Assembly: GCA_017354895.1 (NCBI GenBank)
Contig: CP071499.1
Span: 3,844,001 to 3,908,000, forward strand
DNA from: Podospora comata
Lineage: Eukaryota > Ascomycota > Sordariomycetes > Sordariales > Podosporaceae
DNA: 64,000 nucleotides
Direction: 5' to 3'
Below, piece by piece: positions 11,130 through 22,665 of this stretch. Each line of letters starts with the position of its first letter. The stretch's first letter is position 1. Position numbers and translations under genes: made by a program. The notes below the pieces were generated by a model. It saw nothing but the letters and a program-made list of their open reading frames with translations. It was not told where the DNA came from and ran no database searches.

Positions 11130-11675
11130 TCAGCCCTCATCGTCACCGAAACTAAGCTTAATCTTCTTTGCCTTCCTCTTGGGCTTGGCTTTTGGCGCCG
11201 ATGCTGTACCCTCCTTGTCCTCGGCTTTGGTGTTGGTTGTGGGAGCAGCGTCCTTCTTCTGATCCTCCTCCTCGTCGGCATCCGCGCCAACGACCTTTCC
11301 TACTCTTCTCTTCTTCCCAGCAGCGCCCATGCTAGCCGCCTTTGCTTGTGCCTGGTCCTCCGCAGCTGGTTTGCTATCGTCATGGCCACCCTTCTCTTCT
11401 TTTGCCGGCGCGGACGCAGTCGCCTTTACGCTGCCGTCTACCCCAACAGTGACATCCTGCACTGTGTTGCCGTGCTCATCCACTATCGTAGGGGCGTCTT
11501 CTGCCTCGGCGCTGCCGGACCGTTTCTTGGTTGGTCGCCTTCGGGCCGCGAGGATGGGGTCCGGACCACCACCATCAAACTCGGAGGATGAAGTTGCCTC
11601 GCCTCGGAGACGGGCGAGGAACGGGGGGAGGGTGGTGTTGTACTGCAGGTTTTTGGCCGTGATTTTCGGGGGCAT
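11130..11675 (-). CDS. DUF4604 domain protein (KIAA1143-like)
   Basis: A single exon gives 181 residues starting MPPKITAKNLQYNTTLPPF. The open frame continues upstream to a non-ATG codon, but this ATG fits the conserved family start, a short basic lead followed by a K/R-N-L-x-Y block and PPFLARLRGE. After the N-terminal motif the protein is disordered and charged, with Lys/Glu/Ala-rich repeats and basic clusters (KKRRVGKVV, KPKRKAKKIKLSFGDDEG) that resemble nuclear localisation signals. The family is conserved from fungi to animals. I know of no assigned biochemical function, and nuclear location is inference from the basic tail. Confidence 0.8.
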   Translation of the reverse strand: MPPKITAKNLQYNTTLPPFLARLRGEATSSSEFDGGGPDPILAARRRPTKKRSGSAEAEDAPTIVDEHGNTVQDVTVGVDGSVKATASAPAKEEKGGHDDSKPAAEDQAQAKAASMGAAGKKRRVGKVVGADADEEEDQKKDAAPTTNTKAEDKEGTASAPKAKPKRKAKKIKLSFGDDEG

Positions 11676-13752
11676 CTTTTTTTTCTGTCTTTCCGGGGCA
11701 GAGTGAGGTGCAGTTCCGGCTGGATGGAGGGGAGGTTGGGAAGTATGACGGCAGAGGAGGAGGCGTTGGTAGGCGCACGGAAGGAAATATTGGGCAAGTC
11801 GTGGCCGCGGACTTGTAACGGCGCACGCTTCTAGGGTTGAGGTTGCGCAGACGGTCGGTGAGATGGTGTGGTGGTTGCGCTGCAGACGCAGAGTGCCTGG
11901 GGAGCCTTGTGCTGCTGTTACTTGCTGCTGCCTGGGAGATAGGACAGACAGGATGGTGTTGCGACAATCGGCAAGGGAGCGCTGCAACGGTTGGAGAGCG
12001 ACTGTGATCGGCAGTTGAAGCTAAAGGTGAAAGGCCGTGGGAGACGGGCGCGGTCGCCATCGAACTTCACGACGCGCCCTCGCTGCTCTCCATTTGGTTT
12101 GGGCGCTAGGTCATGGTGGGGCAATGACTTACTGACATTCTGCCCCACCACGGCCCTGAACGACACCTCCATCATCTAGACTTCCATCTTCCATCTCCCG
12201 TCTTCCACCTTCTAGAGGGAAGATATGGCATATGCAATGTCACTGATACCGCCTTCTCATCTGATTGAACCAACGACCGGTACCTATCTGCGCAAAATAG
12301 TACCTCGTGGACACCTCAAGTTGCCCGGCAAACATATCACGTCTTGCTGTTGTCACCAACAGCCTCTCGGGCATCACAACCTCATGGTGCACCAATTCAC
12401 CCACCACACATTCCGGAACGGCTTCCGACTCGACTCAATGCACGCTGACCTGTCCAGATGTCTCGAATTTTCAGGTTCACCGTCGGACCCAGCCCGGTGG
12501 TTGGCGGCTCTTGAGAGCTGTCCGGTGGCTGTATCTCATTTCCCTCTCGCTCAACATACCTATGAAGCCCGATGCGTGGTTTTCTGTCTAGCCCGGCTGA
12601 TGAGTTGTCCCGGGCACCCGGGGTCCCTTTTGTACTGCTGATCACATCCACCACTAGTCCAGATTCACGAGAGACTGCATCAGCCTCGTCGCTGTCCACC
12701 ATAATGACTCTCGTCAACCTTGCTCTCTGCCTGTACAAGAAGGAACCTTTGTGCTTACGCATGCCCAATCTATCAGCTTTCTTTTGGGAAGTCCGAGGAG
12801 AGAGACAACAGGCTGAACTGTCAGAGTGCGTCATCCCGATTGTATCCAGGAAAATGGCGGCCCGCATCCGAAATGTTCTGTTGTTTGCCGTAGGGTGGCC
12901 AGGGACGCTACAGCCAACCGGACTCGATCCCCTCTGGCTGTGTCCCGCAGGAGCCCCTCCTCTATTACCACGATTCTACCGCCCCGGGCACCCCAGGTTA
13001 CCGGGACACACAGCAGGGATGCTTGTACCGGCTCTCTGGTCGAGGGAACATGGCTTCGAGATAGCGCTGATCTCGCCTTGGACCTCTCGATCCGTCCCAA
13101 GGCTGGGAGTCCTTGGCATACGAGATATGACATGTCGGATGAGGGAACAGCCTATTGTTCTCTATACCTAACGTAACGTCTGTTCCCGTCGTTACAAGAT
13201 GGCGGAACCACGCCGTGGCGCTCACCGGGACTGTCTCACCCCCCTTTACGAGGCCGGGGAAGTTGCCATTCTCCTCCCCGCATTCGTGTAACACGCCAGA
13301 CATGTCTTGTTCAACCCTCAATCTGGGGTCGAATCTCTAATCGTGGCGGTGAAGCGTTCGTCGGGTCCGGATCTTGATGTCTACTTCCCCGGCGTCCGCC
13401 CCATGGCCTTGGTTACACATCAAAGGGACCAAAGCCATCCGTCACCTGTACCAAATACATACCCTGTGACTTTCGACTCCTACTCCTTTTGCTGTCGTAG
13501 TCTGCGGCCATGCCTGAACGGGGCATTTCAGTATTCCATCTCACGCACATCTTCTCAATCCCGTCTTCCCCGATTGGCTTGCTGCGGTGGACTTCGCACG
13601 AGACTCAGCCCATGATACATCACGTTTTTCGGGCTTTGCCTGGAAGTCTCCCTCCAGCTGGTGTGAGCTCTCGCGGCTTTCCGGACAGCAACATTGGACG
13701 GGACACTGATTTGCTCGAGTTGGCATCCGGTTAGCAGACCCGTCGATGGCCG
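11676..13752. other. 2.1-kb intergenic region without a supported gene
   Basis: It holds the promoter of the DUF4604 gene and upstream DNA of the Clr5 gene. Several 80-200 codon frames exist on both strands, but none has motifs, a plausible start context or consistent splice sites. Confidence 0.45.
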
Positions 13753-13760
13753 TTATATAA
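13753..13760 (+). promoter_or_regulatory. TATA-like element of the Clr5 gene
   Basis: TTATATAA lies about 115 bp before the main ATG at 13874 and just ahead of a C/T-rich leader. That spacing fits a fungal core promoter. Confidence 0.4.
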
Positions 13761-13784
13761 ACGTCTTCACGCTCCCACGTCGCC

Positions 13785-13868
13785 ATGACATCTCACCATC
13801 TACCTCGCCATGCCTTTCTTGTTCGAATACCTTTTGCTGCCACATCATTGATACTGCCAGTCACTTAG
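13785..13868 (+). promoter_or_regulatory. Upstream ORF in the Clr5-gene leader, 27 codons
   Basis: An ATG at 13785 opens a 27-residue peptide that stops with TAG at 13866-13868, only five bases before the main ATG at 13874 and in another frame. A ribosome would end translation almost on top of the main start. This suggests translational control by termination and reinitiation. The inference assumes transcription begins shortly after the TATA-like element. Confidence 0.45.
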
Positions 13869-13873
13869 GCAAG

Positions 13874-15127
13874 ATGCCTCCTTCTGGTCATCCGATTGAT
13901 TGGGAGGCCCATCGGAAGATCTTCGAGGACCTGTATATGGTTCAGGACATGTCGCTCCCCGAGGTCATGAAGATCATGAGGGAAGATTATGGTGTGGAAG
14001 CCACGTAACTATGCCCCTTCTCTCGCTACATATTAGACTTGTAGCCACCAGATTGTTCGAATTCTGATACAGCTTAGCAAGAAAATGTACAAAAAGCGAA
14101 TCAAGGCCTGGGGATTGTTCAAAAACATCAACGGAGACGAGATGTTGACGATGCTACGGATCAAGGAACATCGGCGCAGACAGGGCAAAATAACACAGTT
14201 CTATTTGCGCGGCAAGCCGGTCCTGGACTCAAAGCTTCGACGTTTTGCAACTCGTCATGGTGTGGTATTGGATGATGAAGACTTTGGTGGTGATGTGCAA
14301 GGTACAGCGCGCTCCTCTCTCACCCCATTGCTTTCACATCGTCTGACCAGAGCATAATTAGCTGCTCTCAGAGGCATCACCTTTTCGACCCCGGAGCCTG
14401 AAGATCGTACTGAAATCACCACCCCAACACGTGGCAACGCTCCACATCTGAGCCCAGTGATAAGTGATGCGGACGTGACATCTCTCGACTGCTTCGTGGG
14501 CTCACCAAACACAGACCCGCTCCAAGTGCCACGTCGTGAATATCCAGATACATCATGGGATGTGCCTGTGTCTTCACCCCAGTCTCTTGCGGGTACGGCG
14601 TCTCCGACACATCAAGTTTACGCTTGTGAGTATTTCACAATGAAGCTTTGACGGGCTTAAGAGGCTGTTACTGACATTCGCTTTTAGGGCTGGAGGACGC
14701 GGATCATTCTCGGCTTGATGGTGATTATCACTTCCCGCCACTTTCCATGGGCCTGGAAGCAGGACACGATGTTGTCCAGGCTTCAACTGCCCGGTCATTT
14801 CCATATGGTCAACAGTTGGAATTTTATCAGCCCGCCGAAAGACCTTCCAACGACAGCCTAGAAGATCCAGCCCTGCCGTTCGGTCAGGCTCCAGAGTTCT
14901 TGTGGAACCCCGCTTCGTTTCACAATACACTCATAAACAGCGAAGTCACTTTCACAGGACCCTCTCCTACCGAAGGAATAAACACAAACTTCGTAGCACG
15001 GGATGAAACAGCGGCTCTTCACTATGGCTTCTCCCAGGACCACAACAATACACCGGTGTCCTACGACGAGCATGATTCTATCAACTATGGTGAATGGTAC
15101 GATGACAACTTTACCTGGCCCAGTTGA
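13874..15127 (+). CDS. Clr5-domain protein
   Basis: Four exons, 13874-14004, 14078-14301, 14362-14625 and 14688-15127, splice in frame to about 352 residues. All introns are 60-73 bp with GT/AG ends. The N-terminal 70 residues form a Clr5 domain: DWEAHRKIFEDLYMVQDMSL, then EVMKIMREDYGVEATKKMYK, then RIKAWGLFKN. The domain crosses the first intron. The rest is Pro/Ser/Thr/Asp-rich and probably disordered, ending in an acidic aromatic tail (YGEWYDDNFTWPS) that could act as a transactivation-type segment. The family is named for a fission-yeast silencing factor and is greatly expanded in filamentous ascomycetes, usually without known function. A nuclear DNA-binding role is inferred. The leader has a uORF (listed). 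Confidence 0.85.
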
Positions 15128-15723
15128 AGCAAGACAGGGCCACACCCAAGGCCCGGCTTTCCACTTTTCGTCTCGCCAGTGGCTGATTGGTCTTCCTTCT
15201 GACCTGTTCTGCTTTTCTTTTGCAATTTCCTGCTTTGGTCTGGAGGACTATGTGGCTTTCTATACCCGTGTACGAATTCACAGCAACACACTTTACCATT
15301 TACCTATACCTTTCATTGTTTTCTTGAAGCTTTCGTTTCTGGTATCTCTCACGTCACACGTTTACGGAAGGTGTCAAGGGGAAGACGCCATTCAGATATC
15401 GTTTGGCGGTTGTAATATCAGTCTCCAAACGTGTTTCACTGGTCTCTGTTCCACCCCCCTTTTTGCCCCCTTTCCTTGGCTGAGGACGATTTTTTTTGCT
15501 GGGGTTAGGAGACTAGGTACGTAGTGATATCTCAACAGGGGCATTGTCTGCAAGATACACTGCTTTGTTCCTGTGCCAGATCTGGTCCCCTTTACTCGAG
15601 GGGGGACAATACATTGTCAGAATCCTTTGTCCTGGCACTTGACTAACTATGAATCAAAGGGCTCGGTTGCTTTGTTCTGTTAACTTGGGCATTGTTTTTC
15701 CAGATATACGAACAGGAAGTGAT
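15128..15723. other. Intergenic between the Clr5 gene and the acidic protein gene
   Basis: About 600 bp, pyrimidine-rich in its first half. No gene or RNA was recognised. Confidence 0.45.
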
Positions 15724-16239
15724 ATGTCAGATGGGCCTTTTATTTGCCCTCTTGAAGATGCCACGGATTGGGGCCTCGACCCGGTAAGGAGCGCCCAGGC
15801 CTATGTCAGGGCCACCATTCACTACCCTGGTTTCCAGCGGGGCATGCAGGCCCTGCCTTTCCGGCAGTCAACGGATCGGGATAACTCGTCTACCAACTTG
15901 CGGGAGAAGCTCATGAAATTCGCCAGCGAGCGCGGCTGGAACCACCCTAATTTCCGGTCTGTGAACGAGGAGGACATTTTTCAAGAATGGCGTGAGCGCC
16001 AAAACGGGAGGAATAGGGACGACGAGGTCCAGGTTAACTTCTCAACGGGTCCTGATGCAATTTTCGAGACCATGGATGATGAGTACATGGACTTGGCCAG
16101 AGTGGCTATGTCTCGTTACTTTAGGAATGAAGTGCCTCGTGTTGAACGTGAGGACACTGACTCCGGCTCCGATGCTTTAGACTTCGATTCTTCTGGCTCT
16201 TCCGGCTTCGAGTTCTCAGACTCTGACTGGTGTTCGTAG
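15724..16239 (+). CDS. Small acidic protein, unrecognised
   Basis: A single-exon frame stops with TAG at 16239. ATGs exist at 15649 and 15724. I prefer 15724 (MSDGPFICPLEDATDWG, 171 residues) because the 25 residues before it look like leader sequence. The middle is ordered (NLREKLMKFASERGWNHPNF), followed by acidic segments and a Ser/Asp tail ending FEFSDSDWCS. There is no signal peptide or membrane segment. The bias to hydrophilic codons and the long frame support a real gene. Function is unknown. It lies about 600 bp after the Clr5 gene on the same strand, so it could be a separate small regulatory protein. Confidence 0.6.
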   Translation: MSDGPFICPLEDATDWGLDPVRSAQAYVRATIHYPGFQRGMQALPFRQSTDRDNSSTNLREKLMKFASERGWNHPNFRSVNEEDIFQEWRERQNGRNRDDEVQVNFSTGPDAIFETMDDEYMDLARVAMSRYFRNEVPRVEREDTDSGSDALDFDSSGSSGFEFSDSDWCS

Positions 16240-17039
16240 TACCTGAGGTAAGTGAGTTACAGTCCCTTTTTCCTTTGCACTATAGATAATATCTGGGTAG
16301 GAGGGAGGTACCTATCGACTTCACCTCACCATCTGGGCATCTTGCTGATGGATAATTGATACTGTACTAAACCTTTTCTTCCAGTTCTGAATACCCTCAT
16401 ATTGATCAAGTCTTGTGACCATGTGATGCATCACCCATGTACTTAGACCGCTCTTCTTGCTCGTGACACTTTTTGCGGTGATGTGTGAACTCACAAGCAC
16501 AACTCATTCTCCTTCCCCATATTGCAGATTTTGACCCTTAAATCGCCTCCGCCTCTTAGTAGGTAGGTAGCCCTTTGTTTAAGGTTCAAGAACGCTCGAC
16601 TGCGGTCTTCAGTTCGTTACCTGTCTGTTCACCATATTATCTCTATTGTTGTCTATAAGTTATTAACTTTTTGATCAGAGCAAAACGCCAAGTTGAGATG
16701 GTGAAACAACGACTTACAATGCTATTATTACCTGGAACTTGCCTGCCGCATACGGTACCAGACTTCAACCCGTAGCATGGCAGGTCAACGGATAAGACCC
16801 TGAAACCGGGTATTGGGATCCGACAGCATCTTTATTTAGATGCCGGGACGGACACCACCTGGTGGCGCTTGGCGTGACCACTCCAAGGATGCGGGGAATT
16901 CCCGTCCAGAGACTTTGTATAAATAAATAAATGCTGCTGACATCACATGGTGCATGCCGAGCCCATATTGTCAATCCCTCTGTGTCAAACTCATATTCCA
17001 CGTACCCGCCGGCAACACCGTCTGTGATAGCACCATTCA
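16240..17039. other. Intergenic upstream of the aldo/keto reductase
   Basis: About 800 bp holding AG-rich and T-rich tracts and TATA-like AAATAAATAAATG near 16920. No gene was found. Confidence 0.45.
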
Positions 17040-18130
17040 ATGGCACCTCCAGCCAAGCTTCCCACCCGCAGGCTGGGCAAAAACGGCCCTGAAATCCCAG
17101 CCATCGGTTTCGGGTTGATGGGACTGAGCACTGCATACGGCTCTGTCGGGTGAGTGAAGGACTCCAGTCTCATCATGACGATGTTGAATGAGACTAACTC
17201 CCTCACAGCTCGGATGAAGACCGCCTCAAAGTGCTCGACCGAGCCTGGGAACTAGGCTACACCAACTGGGACTCGGCCGACATGTACGCCGACAGCGAAG
17301 ACCTGCTGGGGAAGTGGTTCGCCCTCCACCCCGAACGCCGCGCCGACATCTTCCTCGCCACCAAATTTGCCCTCCAGTACGGCCCCAACGGCCTGACCAT
17401 CAACAGCTCCCCGGCCTACTGCCGCCAGCAGTGCGAAAAGAGCCTCCGGCGGCTCGGGACATCGTACATCGACCTCTACTACATCCACCGCGTAGACGGC
17501 AAGACGCCCATCGAGCACACCATGGCCGAGCTGGTCAAGCTTAAAGCCGAGGGCAAGATCCGGCACATTGGGATTTCGGCTGCGTCGGCGGATACAGTTC
17601 GCCGGGCTGCTGCCATCGACCGTGTTGATGCCTACCAGGTGGAATACAGCCCTTGGTCACTCGACATTGAAGGGCCCGAGACCAATTACTTGCTTCAGAC
17701 CTGCCGGGACTTGGGCGTCGCCGTTTTTGCGTACTCCCCGCTGGGAAGGGGCATCATGACGGGTCAGATCAAGTCGCCGGATGACTTTGAGCCTGGGGAC
17801 TTGAGACGGCTGTTTCCCCGGTTCAGCAAGGAGAACTTCCCCAAGAATCTGGCGCTGGTGGAAAAGTTCAGGATCATGGCGGACAAGAAGGGTTGCACGC
17901 CTGGTCAGTTGACTATGGCTTGGTTGATGGCGCAGGGGGAGGATATCTTTCCCATTCCGGGGACGAAGAATATCAAGTATTTGGAGGAAAACGTCGGCGC
18001 GGTGCGGGTGGAGGTGAGTGAAGACGAGGAGAGGGAGATACGGGGTTGGTTGAACGACTTTGGGTTTGCGGGGATACGGGTGCCGCCTGGGTTGTTGGAT
18101 GAGTTTAATGACACGCCTCCTCTGTCGTAG
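17040..18130 (+). CDS. Aldo/keto reductase (NADPH-dependent, YakC/AKR13-like)
   Basis: Two exons, 17040-17149 and 17209-18130, give about 343 residues. The intron (59 bp, GTGAGT...ACAG) falls at GSVG|SDEDR. The catalytic tetrad is visible: Asp and Tyr in WDSADMYADSEDLLGKW, Lys in FLATKFALQYG, and His in YIDLYYIHRVDGKTPIE. Downstream are YQVEYSPWSLDIE, FAYSPLGRGIMTGQI and the cofactor-binding IPGTKNIKYLEENVGA, all typical of the subgroup that reduces aldehydes and ketones with NADPH in the cytosol. The length is normal for the family. The substrate cannot be read from sequence. It has no evident pathway partner next to it, although oxidative genes begin 8 kb downstream. Confidence 0.95.
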
Positions 18131-18964
18131 GCATCATGAGACTGAGGTAGTAATTGATCGTTGATGATTCCACGCCAGCTGAAGTGTAATCTGGGGTACC
18201 TCTCAGGTTGCGTGCATGTAAGGGGGCTGGTTGACTGAGCGCCAAGCCGATTCCTGGAAAGCGGCACGGATCGCCCAACCGAGGCGCTACCAAACAACAA
18301 CAGGGGTTCTTCATTTAGTGGGCGGGTCGCTGCAGGGTGCACTGTGCGCCCGTCTCGATCAACATGACACCCGACGACTTGCTCTGTTCGCTTCACTCAG
18401 CTTGTTGGCGACACACATACACAGCACAAAGAGGGGAAATCAAGGCGGACATGGCGGCTACCACTCGATCATGACACGTTCTCCCATTGTCTCGTTCGGG
18501 GTTCACCCGACTGCAGGTGGCCCAGCCTCCAGCGGATGGCGCTGCTGGCCAAGCGCTGAGGTTGGCCGCCTGGAGACAAGCAGGGGTTTTAGTAGAGGCT
18601 CTGATTTGTTGACATGGGGACACCCTCATGCACTGTAGATCCCCGACATCTAGCCCACAGTGTCAGCCAGCCATCAACTGCAGCTCCTTCTCCCTCTGGT
18701 GGTTTGACGGACGGCGGTCAGCTACTTTTTGGGATGCCCGAATGGTCTTGGTTTGGGGGAAAACAAAACTCGGCAAGCTGTACGTCTCATTCGTGGTTCT
18801 CACGATCGACTCTGCACACCCGAGACCCGGTCTGAGGACTTGATTTGTGAGAGTGGCTGTGAGACATTGTATCACGGGCTTTGGGTGAGGATAAAAGCCA
18901 CTCTTCTCCTCTTGACCCTCCGTTCCTGACAGGGCCTCTACAAGAATGACCATACCTGCTCTCC
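18131..18964. other. Intergenic between the AKR and DUF2235 genes
   Basis: About 830 bp of upstream DNA for the DUF2235 gene, with GATAAAAG near 18890 as a possible core promoter. No gene was found. Confidence 0.45.
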
Positions 18965-21003
18965 ATGGCCTCACCGCTTGATCCTGCTCACCCCCATCGC
19001 CGGGGGACGCCCAAGAGACTGATTGTCTGCTGTGATGGAACATGGATGAACTCGCTGGGAAAAAAAGGGTATGCCACGTCGAGGTTCGATTCGTCATGAT
19101 AATACTGGGACACTAACGACGTAAAGGCACGAACCACCCTCAAATGTGACCCGCATCTCGCGTGTTCTCTGCCGCACCTGCAGTGATGGCAGGCCCCAGA
19201 TTATCAACTACTTCGCCGGTGTAGGTACAGCTAACGGCCTGGACCAGTTCACCGGCGGAGCGTTCGGCATGGGGCTGGACGCAGACATCCGGGAGGTGTA
19301 CAACTTCTTGTGCACCAACTACGTCGACGGGGACGACATCATCCTGATTGGCTTCAGCAGAGGAGCGTTTACTGCCCGTAGCGTCGCTGATATGGTCGCG
19401 AGCGTGGGACTGTTGACGCCGGAAGGGCTGGACAAATTTTTTGCCATCTTTGATGATTACGAAAACATGGGCTCGTCGTCCAGAGACACGGACGACTTTC
19501 TGATTGACGGGCTGGAGGAGTACAAGGGACAGCATGGGCAGAAGAAGATTGAGTGGGAGGAGAGGAGGAAGGAGACGTACAAGCGGGGTTTGAGGGAGAA
19601 GAAGCTCACGCGGGATACGTTCCATGCTGGAGCTGGAGAGATTGGCGAGGAGATCAAAATCAAGGCTCTTGCGGTTTGGGACACGGTGGGAACACTTGGG
19701 ATCCCGCCTGCTCCAGTGATCGGTGTTCGAGGAAGCGCTGATCAATGGAGGTTCACCAACACGCAAATCTCGGCCAAGGTCGAGAACGCCTTTCAGGCTT
19801 TGGCTCTTGATGAGCCGAGATATGCTTTCAGGCCTGCCCTCTGGGAGAGGGTACCTGGAAGTACAACAAACCTGAAGCAGGTATGGTTTCCTGGTAACCA
19901 TGGGAATGTCGGTGGTGGTTGGTGGGACCAACAGATATCAGACATCACACTGGCCTGTAAGTTCTGCCTCCTCTTTGGCGTGGGCTGTGCTGATATTAAA
20001 TATAGGGATGTGTGATCAACTCTCGACATTGGGACTGGAGTTCAATCACCCACGCATGACCAATATGTTTTTGGAATCACTGCGCTTCTCCGCTGCTCAC
20101 CCCTTCCCTTTCTCGCCGCAATCAAAGACTTCGTCGATTGGGTCAGTGGCCAAGTCCATCATCCCCAGATCCATGAGCAAGCTCCTTCGCGGAGGAAGGA
20201 ACTCCTCGTCGAACGGGACCACCAACGGGAATGGCACCGCCAATGGAAGTGCGAGCTTGGCTCCAGGAAACCCCAAGCCTTGGGGCCACGCTGCCGTCTT
20301 TCGACACCCCTTCTCAGCCCCCAAACGAGATCCTCACGAGTGTGATGGAAAGCATGACCACCCCGATGGCCCCTTGCCCCAGTTGTGGCAGTTTGCTCGG
20401 CCTTGGGGCCTGGGTTTGATCAGAAGTCCTACCAGTGTAGTGACCACTGTGGCCGGCAAGACCGTTCGGCGTCCTGGCCTGTTTATGCGGGTTGATGAAG
20501 ACACAAATGAAGATACCAGCGAGCCTTTGCTTGGTACGAGCGAGAGGATACACGCTTGTGTCAGGATCCGGTTGGCCTGTGGAGGGTTGGGGTTAGATGA
20601 CAAAGATGTCTGGACCTGCGATTCCCTCCTCAAGTCTGAAACAGCTGAGGAGGGTGACAAGAGGAGAAAAGGAGGCCCGTTGTGGAAGTTGGAAAGGGGT
20701 AGCGCGCTGAGTAGCGGCGAAGAAGAATTCGTCAAGGCCTGGAGAATCCGGCCGAGAGAACTGACGCTTGGCACTGAGGAGTATCCTGAGCGATGTATGT
20801 ATCCTGTCGGAGAGTTTGATCATCACTGGAAGTGGGTTTATCAAAGGAAGGCGGTGGGGGAAGGCCAGGCTAGGGTGCCACAGGAGGTTGCTTTACCTGA
20901 AGAGCCGCTGGTGGGATATTGGGAGAGATATCTGCTTGCGCTTTTGGTCGGGGAGGCAGATGTATGGCGGTTTGCTCAGCAGGAGATTGTTAATGGGAAG
21001 TAG
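18965..21003 (+). CDS. DUF2235 alpha/beta-hydrolase (Tle1-like phospholipase fold)
   Basis: Three exons, 18965-19068, 19127-19956 and 20006-21003, splice in frame to about 643 residues. The introns are 58 and 49 bp. The domain opens with RLIVCCDGTWMNS (residues 18-30) and PPSNVTRISR. The nucleophile elbow is GFSRG near residues 110-114 in IILIGFSRGAFTARSVADM. Later VWDTVGTLG and WFPGNHGNVGGGW supply the acid and His regions. The junction ITLAWMCDQL matches the family and confirms intron 2. The C-terminal half (from about residue 330) is a less conserved extension with Ser/Asn linkers. Family knowledge: DUF2235 shares its fold with bacterial type VI secretion phospholipase effectors, but the fungal members have no established substrate. 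No signal peptide, so probably cytosolic. Confidence 0.9.
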
Positions 21004-21372
21004 CGGTGGATTAGATAATGGTATGAGAGAATCAGTGCTGTCCGGGGTAGGTAGTTTAGCTTGGTGTTTGGTAGGATGGCAAAACGGGCAATGGAAGTGT
21101 GTGTTGTTTGCAAAGCAAAACCTCCGATGAGGTCTATGGGTTTCCGGGGCGAGGCAGAGGACCAACCATCCCTTCGTTAGACGTGTGCTTGAGGAGTCTC
21201 TGCGAAATCACGGAGATCAGTGAAACCTTAGGAATCATGAGTCACATTCTTACTTTCCGCCTCTTCCACTACCTTATTTCATCCGTCCTCAATTTGACCC
21301 ACCCCACAACAACCTTGCTCCTTGCCTTCAGAGTCAAAATTTCGCCATCCACCTCAACAAATCAGCTTAACA
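21004..21372. other. Intergenic between the DUF2235 gene and tRNA-Met
   Basis: About 370 bp of 3' flank. Nothing was recognised. Confidence 0.5.
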
Positions 21373-21444
21373 AGCTGCGTGGCGCAGCGGAAGCGCGCCG
21401 GGCTCATAACCCGGAGGTCACTCGATCGAAACGAGTCGCAGCTA
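21373..21444 (+). tRNA. Initiator tRNA-Met (CAT)
   Basis: A full 72-nt cloverleaf without intron. The acceptor stem is AGCTGCG/CGCAGCT with discriminator A, the D stem is GCGC/GCGC, and the anticodon stem is CCGGG/CCCGG around loop CTCATAA (anticodon CAT at 21405-21407). The T stem is ACTCG/CGAGT with loop ATCGAAA. Three initiator marks are present: an A1-U72 pair, three G-C pairs next to the anticodon loop, and ATCG in place of the usual TTCG in the T loop. These separate it from elongator tRNA-Met. Confidence 0.96.
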
Positions 21445-22665
21445 AATTATTGTTTGCTTTTTGCACTTTTCTCCCACAGCCTCTCAACACTTCCCTCGCC
21501 CGAATTACACATCTAACGATAACCTCTAGTTAGGTATACGGACCAGCACGCAGATGCCATGGCGCTCATATATTATGGTTTGCTTTTGCTTTCGATGTTT
21601 GATTGTCTTTCCTGACTTCCACGGTTGACTTCAAACATGGTACTTCCTGTATAAGACAGCCCGTGTATATCTATCTACGCAGCAGTAATACCATGCCTAT
21701 GAGAAGGTTCACACAGAGCCGCAACTCCATCGAGTTCGAACCCGAAACTACCTGTGGCTACGGTCTGTCGGGAAATACATAGCGAGGTGGTGCAGGAAGA
21801 TGAAGAGAAAGAGCATGATAAGAACCGCGCTCACGTGCTTATAACGCTGACATGTCTTGGCAAGTTGTAACAGGCGTCTAGACCGCCACGGAACAAAATC
21901 CAGCCAGCCAGTGCCGACTTTTTTTCTTCACTGAAAATGTTCAATTCAAAGTGTCACGAAGTGAGCCGGTTATAGAATTTAACACCTTTCAAGTCACTCC
22001 TTGGAAAGAGCAACTGTCCAGAAATTTAGAGGTTAGTATGTACTTAGTAAAATTTCAAGGACCATTAGGCACCTATCCTCAGCTCTGTTGTAAAGCCTTT
22101 TCCTGCCAACCGAGATCCAGATGGCGACATCGAGTTAGAACAGACATTGCACAAGATGCATCAGGCCAGGACTCGACGTAAAATGGTCGCTCGGCGGAGT
22201 CCGGAGATGGAACCAAAGGAGCAAGTGAATATGGAAGGTTCGGCTCTAGGTTTTCATCCGAACTATTCCAAGCCTCTAGAAAGTCGCTCCCAACCCCCTA
22301 CAGCCCGCCTGCAACCACGAGAGTCACGAGAAGAGCTCGTGAGCCCGAAAATTCTGCTTTGGATAAAGTAAGGGCAACTGTTCAGGGAGGTTAGCACAGG
22401 TGAATACCCCCAAAAAGAGGGCCCCTAGGTGAACTGCGGGTCTGGGCGTCTTCAGTCCTCTACAAAGGCAGCGTCCTCCTCCTTTTTCTCTTCTCCCCCA
22501 TCCTACTCTCTCATCACCATCTTCATCCGGGGACCGGAACTGGAACTTTCTTCGCTAATCCAGCCGTTCACCTTCATTGCCAAACACCGCATTTGCCTTT
22601 CATCAACGTCTTACTCTTCACCATCAATCAAACCTACCTTATTTCATTACCTACACTTCATCACG
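21445..22665. other. Intergenic between tRNA-Met and the acidic repeat-protein gene
   Basis: 1.2 kb. The last 180 bp is a C/T-rich leader of the following gene. No other gene was supported. Confidence 0.45.

Noticed and set aside
12397-12867. 156-codon minus-strand frame in the region before the Clr5 gene
   Set aside because: No domain, no leader, and mixed composition. It overlaps equally long frames on the other strand.
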